Source: Stenotrophomonas aracearum (lineage in GTDB: Bacteria > Pseudomonadota > Gammaproteobacteria > Xanthomonadales > Xanthomonadaceae). From it: 64,000 nucleotides of DNA. A program made the position numbers and the translations under genes. Below are positions 58,816 through 64,000 of the stretch, one piece after another. Each line of letters begins with the position of its first letter. The stretch's first letter is position 1. The notes under the pieces were generated by a model. It did no database searches and was not told the DNA's origin. It saw only the letters and a list, made by a program, of their open reading frames with translations. The DNA is taken from NCBI RefSeq assembly GCF_031834615.1, contig NZ_CP115543.1, positions 1,251,001-1,315,000 on the forward strand, given 5' to 3'.

Positions 58816-59565
58816 GTGACCCGGAAACTCGTACTGTTGCGCCACGGCCAGAGCCAGTGGAACCTGGACAACCGCTTCACCGGTTGGGTGGACGTGGAAC
58901 TCACCGAGCAGGGCCGCCGCGAAGCCGCCGCCGCCGGGCGCCTGATGCGCGAAGAAGGCCTGCAGTTCGACGTGGCCCACACCTCGGTGCTCAAGCGCGC
59001 GATCCACACGCTGCAGGGCGCGCTGGCCGAGCTGGACCAGGACTGGCTGCCGGTGAGCAAGAGCTGGCGCCTGAACGAGCGTCATTACGGTGGCCTGCAG
59101 GGCCTGGACAAGGCTGAAACCGCCGCCAAGCACGGCGAGGACCAAGTCAAGATCTGGCGCCGTTCGTACGACATCCCGCCGCCGGCGATGGACCGCGAAG
59201 ACCCGGGCCACCCGATCCACGACCGCCGCTACGCCGGCCTGGACCGCAACGCGCTGCCGGGTACCGAGTCGCTGGCGACCACGCTGGAACGCGTGCTGCC
59301 GTACTGGTTCGACGCGATCGCGCCGCAGCTGAAGGACGGCAAGACGGTGCTGGTCACCGCGCACGGCAACTCGCTCCGCGCGCTGTACAAGTACCTCAAC
59401 AACGTCTCGCAGGAAGCCATCCTGGAATTGAACATCCCCACCGGCATCCCGCTGCTGTTCGAACTCAACGACGACCTCACCGTGCAGTCGTTCCGCTACC
59501 TGGGCGACCCGGAAGCGGCGCGCAAGGCGGCTGAAGCCGTGGCGAACCAGGGCAAGGCCAAGTAA
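58816..59565 (+). CDS. gpmA: 2,3-bisphosphoglycerate-dependent phosphoglycerate mutase
   Basis: This 249-residue glycolytic enzyme interconverts 3- and 2-phosphoglycerate. The phospho-histidine motif [10 protein letters not shown] is at the N-terminus. [15 protein letters not shown] and the second active His in [14 protein letters not shown] are intact. The start is GTG 58816, with GGAG nine bases upstream. A TACAAT -10 lies at 58774-58779, giving it its own promoter after the metal exporter. Length and motifs are normal for dPGM. Confidence 0.97.
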   Translation: MTRKLVLLRHGQSQWNLDNRFTGWVDVELTEQGRREAAAAGRLMREEGLQFDVAHTSVLKRAIHTLQGALAELDQDWLPVSKSWRLNERHYGGLQGLDKAETAAKHGEDQVKIWRRSYDIPPPAMDREDPGHPIHDRRYAGLDRNALPGTESLATTLERVLPYWFDAIAPQLKDGKTVLVTAHGNSLRALYKYLNNVSQEAILELNIPTGIPLLFELNDDLTVQSFRYLGDPEAARKAAEAVANQGKAK

Positions 59566-59612
59566 CAAAGAACACGCTTTGGGCTTGTCCTACCGGCCTC
59601 GACCCACTATCG

Positions 59613-59727
59613 GGGGAGACCGGCGGGTAGCCCCCGGAGGGACGCTAGAAAACATGGATGTTTTCTAGCAGCCCCCATGGATGGGTTCACGGCGTGTCCC
59701 GGAGCGGGGCTGCCCGCCGGTCTCCCC
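59613..59727. repeat. Intergenic element of nested inverted repeats
   Basis: The outer arms (59613-59631 and 59709-59727, 19 bases) differ at one position. An inner pair, GCTAGAAAACAT (59644-59655) and ATGTTTTCTAGC (59658-59669), is perfect with a two-base centre. The 291-base gap between gpmA and the M13 peptidase gene holds this element and the promoter motif at 59763, and no supported gene. The element may act as the gpmA terminator region, but no T-tract follows the outer arms. Confidence 0.75.
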
Positions 59728-59762
59728 AGCCCGTAGCCCATCGGAGCCAGCGCTTTCCGCCT

Positions 59763-59805
59763 GTGACCTTTGGCCGGTCCACCCGGCGCACTCCCGCGCT
59801 ACGCT
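59763..59805 (+). promoter_or_regulatory. Putative promoter of the M13 peptidase gene with shared 13-bp motif
   Basis: GTGACCTTTGGCC (59763-59775) is followed by a -10-like TACGCT (59800-59805), 37 bases from motif start to -10 start. This is the same motif and distance as upstream of the M61 peptidase at 3580. A TGTGA half site of the Clp/CRP type overlaps its start. Confidence 0.45.
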
Positions 59806-59855
59806 GCAAGATTGCCCGCCTCGCGGGTAATGCCTTTCCGCAGCTGGAGTGACGC

Positions 59856-61952
59856 ATGACCCTTTCCAAGCTGGCCCCGCTGGGCCTGAACCTTGCCATT
59901 GCCGCCTCGCTGGCCGCGTGTGGCAAGACCGAGACCGCTCCGGCGGCCACCACGACCGATGCCAAGCCGGCCTTCGACCTGTCGCAGATCAAGACCCCGC
60001 TGATCTCGCTCAACAGCGCCGACCTCGACCCGGCCATTGCCGCCTGTACCGACCTCAACGGCTTCGTCAACAGCAAGTGGCTCAAGGCCAACCCGGTGCC
60101 GAACGACCAGACCACCTGGGGCAGCTTCGAAATCCTGCGCGAGCGCTCGCTGGAAGTGCAGCACGCACTGGTCCAGCAGGCCGCCGCCAGCCAGGCCAAG
60201 GCCGGCTCGGTGGAAGCCAAGATCGGTGATATCTGGAAGACCGGCTCGGACGAAGCCAAGATCGAAGCCGCCGGCATCGCCCCGCTGCAGCCGCAGCTGG
60301 ACAAGATTGCCGCGCTGAACGACACCGCCGCCATCAGCCAGTACCTGCGCGACAGCCAGGCGCAGGGCCAGGGCGTGCTGTTCTCGCTGTTCGCCAACGC
60401 CGACTACAAGGATTCGGCGAATGTGATCGCCTACGTCGGCCAGGGCGGCCTCGGCCTGCCGGAGAAGGGCTACTACTTCGACGAATCGCAGGCCAAGATC
60501 CGCGACGCCTATGTGGCCTACATCGCGCAGGCGCTGACCCTGTCCGGCGTCGACGCCGCGCAGGCCAAGACCGATGCACAGGCGGTGATGGACTTCGAAA
60601 CCCGCCTGGCCAAGGCCTCGCTGTCGCGCATCGAACTGCGCGACCCGGCCAAGCGCTACAACCCGCTCAGCGCCGCCGAAGCCGACAAGCTCACCCCGAA
60701 CTTCAGCTGGACCGCGCTGTTCGACACCCTGAAGATTCCGGCCGCGCAGAAGTTCTCGCTGGCCCAGCCGGCCTTCTTCAGCGAAGTGGACAAGATGCTG
60801 ACCGACGTGCCGGCCTCCACCTGGCAGGCCTACCTGCGCTTCCACACCGTCGATGACGCCGCGCCGTACCTGAGCAGCGCCTTCGAAAAGGCCAACTTCG
60901 ACTTCTACGGCACCACCCTGCGTGGCCAGAAGGAAATGCAGCCGCGCTGGAAGCGCGTGCTGGAATCGGTCAACAGCTCGATCGGCGAAGGCCTGGGCCA
61001 GCTGTACGTCGACGCCGTGTTCCCCGCCGAATCCAAGGAGCAGATGCAGCACCTGGTGGAAAACCTCTCGGTCGCACTGAAGGCGCGCCTGGAGAAGCTG
61101 GAATGGATGGGCGAAGACACCCGCAAGAAGGCGCTGGAGAAGTGGGCCAGCTTCACCCCGAAGATCGGCTACCCGGACAAGTGGCGCGACTGGTCGGGCT
61201 TTGAAACCAACGCCGACAGCTACCTGGGCAACATGCAGGCCGCGCGCGCGTTCAACTACCGCTACATGCTGGACAAGGTCGGCAAGCCGGTCGACAAGAC
61301 CGAGTGGGGCATGACCCCGCAGACCGTCAACGCCTACTACAACGCGACCAAGAACGAGATCGTGTTCCCGGCGGCGATCCTGCAGGCGCCGTTCTTCGAC
61401 GCCAAGGCCGACCCGGCGTTGAACTACGGCGGCATCGGCGCGGTGATCGGCCACGAAATGATGCACGGCTACGACGACTCGGGCAGCCAGTTCGCCGCCA
61501 ACGGCAACTTCGACAACTGGTGGACCGACAGCGACCGCAAGGCCTTCACCGGCCGCACCGACCAGCTGGTCGCGCAGTTCGACGGCTACGAGTCGCTGCC
61601 GGGTGTGAACGTGAAGGGCAAGCTGACCCTGGGCGAGAACATCGGCGACCTCGGCGGCCTGACCGTGGCCTATGACGCGCTGCAGATGGCGCTGAAGGAA
61701 AACCCCAAGGCGAATGTCGAGGTCGACGGCCACAGCCAGGACCAGCGCTTCTTCATGAACTGGGCCACCGTGTGGCGTCGCAACTTCACCGACGGTGAGC
61801 TGCGCGTGCGCCTGAACACCGACCCGCACGCCCCGGCGAACTTCCGTGCCAACGGCGCGCCCTCGAACATGCCGGCCTTCGCGCAGGCGTTCGAGTGCAA
61901 GAGCGGCGACGCGATGGTGCGCGCCGACGACAAGCGCGTGGTGATCTGGTAA
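59856..61952 (+). CDS. M13-family (neprilysin-like) zinc endopeptidase, lipoprotein
   Basis: This 698-residue peptidase of the PepO/neprilysin family cleaves oligopeptides. The signal ends in a lipobox SLAAC-GKTE (Cys 22), so it is probably lipid-anchored in the envelope. The N-terminal M13 domain begins at ACTDLNGFVNSKWL, as usual for the family. The zinc site is VIGHEMMHGYDDSG with the third ligand in ENIGDLGGLTVAYDA. The C-terminus ends in KCxSGDxM-type CKSGDAMVRADDKRVVIW, also typical. It shares an upstream 13-bp motif with the M61 peptidase gene. It converges on mfd. Confidence 0.94.
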   Translation: MTLSKLAPLGLNLAIAASLAACGKTETAPAATTTDAKPAFDLSQIKTPLISLNSADLDPAIAACTDLNGFVNSKWLKANPVPNDQTTWGSFEILRERSLEVQHALVQQAAASQAKAGSVEAKIGDIWKTGSDEAKIEAAGIAPLQPQLDKIAALNDTAAISQYLRDSQAQGQGVLFSLFANADYKDSANVIAYVGQGGLGLPEKGYYFDESQAKIRDAYVAYIAQALTLSGVDAAQAKTDAQAVMDFETRLAKASLSRIELRDPAKRYNPLSAAEADKLTPNFSWTALFDTLKIPAAQKFSLAQPAFFSEVDKMLTDVPASTWQAYLRFHTVDDAAPYLSSAFEKANFDFYGTTLRGQKEMQPRWKRVLESVNSSIGEGLGQLYVDAVFPAESKEQMQHLVENLSVALKARLEKLEWMGEDTRKKALEKWASFTPKIGYPDKWRDWSGFETNADSYLGNMQAARAFNYRYMLDKVGKPVDKTEWGMTPQTVNAYYNATKNEIVFPAAILQAPFFDAKADPALNYGGIGAVIGHEMMHGYDDSGSQFAANGNFDNWWTDSDRKAFTGRTDQLVAQFDGYESLPGVNVKGKLTLGENIGDLGGLTVAYDALQMALKENPKANVEVDGHSQDQRFFMNWATVWRRNFTDGELRVRLNTDPHAPANFRANGAPSNMPAFAQAFECKSGDAMVRADDKRVVIW

Positions 61953-61973
61953 CAGCAACAGCGATGTAACAAG

Positions 61974-61997
61974 GAGGCCCGGCATCTGCCGGGCCTC
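61974..61997 (+). terminator. Likely terminator hairpin of the M13 peptidase gene
   Basis: The perfect 11-bp stem GAGGCCCGGCA/TGCCGGGCCTC has a two-base centre. Only a weak T-content tail follows, so it may rely on Rho or act as an mRNA-stabilising end. Confidence 0.5.
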
Positions 61998-62006
61998 TGC
62001 GTATCT

Positions 62007-62111
62007 GGCACCGCCTGGGTCGGCCAACGGCCGACGCTACCCGAAGCGGGCGCAGATAACGGAACGGGCACGACCTGGTAGCGTCGGCCGTTGGCCGACC
62101 CAGGCGGTGCC
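62007..62111. repeat. Inverted pair of SMAG-type REP units with 35-bp perfect arms
   Basis: The arms 62007-62041 and 62077-62111 are exact inverted copies. Each holds a GTAGCGTCGGCCGTTGGCCG unit extended by CGCCTGGG-type flanks. The element lies between the convergent M13 peptidase and mfd genes. Confidence 0.9.
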
Positions 62112-62122
62112 GGCTTCGTTCG

Positions 62123-64000
62123 TCAGCCCGGCGTCAACGTAGTCAACAATGCCTTGGCCGCATTGAAACGGTCTTCCGGCAACGGCAGCGGCACCTTGAT
62201 GCGCAGCTTGTCCGGGCCGTCCATCGTGTACAGCTTGGGCTGCTTCTGGATCATCTGGATCACCGCCATCGGGTCGATGCGCGGCTGCGCCTCGAACACG
62301 ATGCGGCCGCCGTTCTCGCCCAGCTCCAGCTTGCGGATGCCCAGCGCGTTGCACTGCAGTTTCAACTCCGCCACCGCGAACAGATGCTTGGCCGCGTCCG
62401 GCAATAGCCCGAAGCGGTCGATCATCTCCACCTGCAGCTCACGCAGCTCACCACTGTCGCGCGCGCTGCTGATCCGCTTGTACAGGGTCAGGCGGGTGTG
62501 CACGTCGGGCAGGTAATCGTCCGGGATCAACGCCGGTACATGCAGCTCCACTTCGGCACCGCGCACTTCCTCGCCCGCATCCAGGTCGGGCAGCTTGCCC
62601 AGCCGGATGCTGCGTACCGCGCGCTCCAGCAGCTCGGTGTACAGGCTGAAGCCCACCTCGGCCATCTGCCCGCTCTGGTCTTCGCCCAGCAGCTCGCCCG
62701 CACCCCGGATCTCCAGGTCGTGGGTAGCCAACGTGAAACCGGCGCCCAGCGAATCCATCGAGGAAATGGCTTCCAGCCGCTTTTCCGCATCCGGCGTCAT
62801 CGAACGCTTGTCCGGCACCACCAGGTACGCATACGCGCGATGGTGCGAACGGCCGACACGGCCGCGCAGCTGGTGCAGCTGGGCCAGGCCGAAGCGGTCG
62901 GCGCGGTTGATGATGATAGTGTTGGCGTTGGGGATGTCGATGCCCGACTCGATGATCGTGGTCGACAGCAGCACGTTGTAGCGCTGCTTCTGGAAGTCCA
63001 GCATCACCCGTTCCAGCTCGCGCTCGGGCATCTGCCCATGGGCGATGCCGATGCGCGCTTCGGGGACCAGTTCGGCCAGGTCGCGCTGCATTCGGCCGAT
63101 GCTTTCCACGTCGTTGTGCAGGAAATACAGCTGTCCGCCGCGCGACAGTTCGCGCTGGAACGCCTCGCGCAGCAGCGCGTTGTCCCACGCAGTAATGATC
63201 GTCTGTACCGCCAGCCGGTTCGGCGGCGGGGTGGCGATGATCGAAAGGTCGCGCAGCCCGGCCATGGCCATGTTGAGCGTGCGCGGGATCGGCGTGGCGG
63301 TCAGGGTCAGCAGGTGCACGTTGGCGCGCATCGCCTTCAGCGCTTCCTTCTGGCGCACGCCGAAGCGCTGCTCTTCGTCCACCACCACCAGGCCCAGGTC
63401 CTTGAACTTCACGTCCGGCTGCAGCAGGCGATGGGTGCCGATGATTACATCGATGGTACCGGCGGCCACCTTCTCCAGCTCGGCCTTGATTTCCTTGGCG
63501 GTCTTGAAGCGCGAGAGCACTTCCACCCGCAGCGGCCAGTCGGCGAAGCGGTCGCGGAAGTTGCGGTAATGCTGTTCGGCCAGCAGCGTGGTCGGTACAA
63601 GCACCGCCACCTGCTTGCCGGCACTGGCCGCCGCGAAGGCGGCGCGCACGGCCACTTCGGTCTTGCCGAAGCCGACGTCGCCGCAGACCACGCGGTCCAT
63701 CGGCTGGCTGCTGGCCAGGTCGCGCAGGGTCGCTTCAATGGCGGCGATCTGGTCCTGGGTTTCCTCGAACGGGAAGCCGGCCGCGAACGGTTCGTACATC
63801 GCCCGGTCCACGTGCAGCGCCAGCCCGGCGCGCGCGCGGCGGCGGGCCTGAATTTCCAGCAGCTCGGCGGCGACGTCGCGGACCTTTTCTGCGGCGCGGC
63901 GCTTGGCCTTGCTCCACTGTTCGCCGCCCAGCGAATGCAGCGGTGCGGTTTCCGGCGATGCACCGGAGTAGCGGCTGATCAGGTGCAGCTGGGCCACGGG
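62123..64000 (-). CDS. mfd: Transcription-repair coupling factor Mfd, C-terminal part (cut by window end)
   Basis: Mfd removes stalled RNA polymerase from DNA and recruits UvrA. The last 625 residues are visible, and the frame is open to the window edge; the UvrB-like N-terminal modules lie outside. Seen are the end of the RNA polymerase interaction domain (LHLISRYSG), the RecG-like translocase with Walker A CGDVGFGKTEVAVRAA, VVDEEQRFGVRQKE, LTATPIPRTLN and RGRVGRSHHRAYAYL, and the C-terminal D7 domain that binds the N-terminal part. Identification is certain. Confidence 0.97.
   Translation of the reverse strand, partial: PVAQLHLISRYSGASPETAPLHSLGGEQWSKAKRRAAEKVRDVAAELLEIQARRRARAGLALHVDRAMYEPFAAGFPFEETQDQIAAIEATLRDLASSQPMDRVVCGDVGFGKTEVAVRAAFAAASAGKQVAVLVPTTLLAEQHYRNFRDRFADWPLRVEVLSRFKTAKEIKAELEKVAAGTIDVIIGTHRLLQPDVKFKDLGLVVVDEEQRFGVRQKEALKAMRANVHLLTLTATPIPRTLNMAMAGLRDLSIIATPPPNRLAVQTIITAWDNALLREAFQRELSRGGQLYFLHNDVESIGRMQRDLAELVPEARIGIAHGQMPERELERVMLDFQKQRYNVLLSTTIIESGIDIPNANTIIINRADRFGLAQLHQLRGRVGRSHHRAYAYLVVPDKRSMTPDAEKRLEAISSMDSLGAGFTLATHDLEIRGAGELLGEDQSGQMAEVGFSLYTELLERAVRSIRLGKLPDLDAGEEVRGAEVELHVPALIPDDYLPDVHTRLTLYKRISSARDSGELRELQVEMIDRFGLLPDAAKHLFAVAELKLQCNALGIRKLELGENGGRIVFEAQPRIDPMAVIQMIQKQPKLYTMDGPDKLRIKVPLPLPEDRFNAAKALLTTLTPG

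Overview
The window is a GC-rich chromosomal segment from a gammaproteobacterium of the Lysobacteraceae (Xanthomonadaceae), most likely Stenotrophomonas. The gene orders ileS-lspA-ispH and rpsP-rimM-trmD-rplS, the protein sequences (TatA-like start, KatG, CyoABCD, Ffh with a CcsA-like neighbour) and above all the many intergenic palindromes headed by GTAG (SMAG-type REP units, known from S. maltophilia) point there. Species cannot be fixed from sequence alone. Both ends cut through genes: ileS lacks its N-terminal part and mfd lacks its N-terminal half.

Layout. 1-9.7 kb: ileS'-lspA-ispH, a secreted M61 peptidase, a YhhN-type membrane protein with a REP unit inside its coding sequence, periplasmic trehalase, and a secreted protein with BNR repeats. 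9.8-13.6 kb: a tRNA-Thr(CGT) with promoter and terminator, then a loose accessory stretch with a 38-residue TatA-like micro-protein, an arylsulfatase remnant, ldhA, a ParD-like small protein and a SymE-like toxin behind a structured leader. 13.4-17.8 kb: the cyoABCD quinol oxidase operon with three palindromes upstream and an intrinsic terminator. 18-26.7 kb: an MHYT-GGDEF-EAL protein, radA, a two-gene unit of an HSP90 paralogue followed by a large repeat (TPR-like) protein, and a CcsA-like membrane protein. 26.7-34.5 kb: ffh, a nitronate monooxygenase-like gene, a class IV aminotransferase, the ribosomal operon rpsP-rimM-trmD-rplS, a MATE transporter, a small lipoprotein and hslR.

34.6-64 kb: katG with an OxyR-type site, a DUF937 protein, mutS, a barstar-like gene, and an overlapping three-gene unit made of a secreted double OsmC protein, a TonB-dependent receptor and a DUF1684 lipoprotein. 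Next come a glycine-zipper protein, a secreted phosphoesterase with a duplicated C-terminal module, and a fabR/desT-like repressor divergent from a ferredoxin reductase and a fatty-acid desaturase. A second phosphoesterase follows, then a Fur-type iron operon (DUF3649, PepSY, DUF3325, siderophore receptor), a CDF metal exporter, gpmA, a secreted M13 peptidase and the C-terminal half of mfd.

Most of the window is conserved housekeeping. The stretches most likely to hold undescribed biology are the HSP90-TPR pair (21.6-25.8 kb), the symE leader region (12.2-13.0 kb), the OsmC-OsmC/TonB receptor unit (41.1-46.3 kb), and a 13-bp promoter-proximal motif shared by the two secreted metallopeptidase genes. 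No CRISPR array, rRNA, phage genes or intact insertion sequence were seen.
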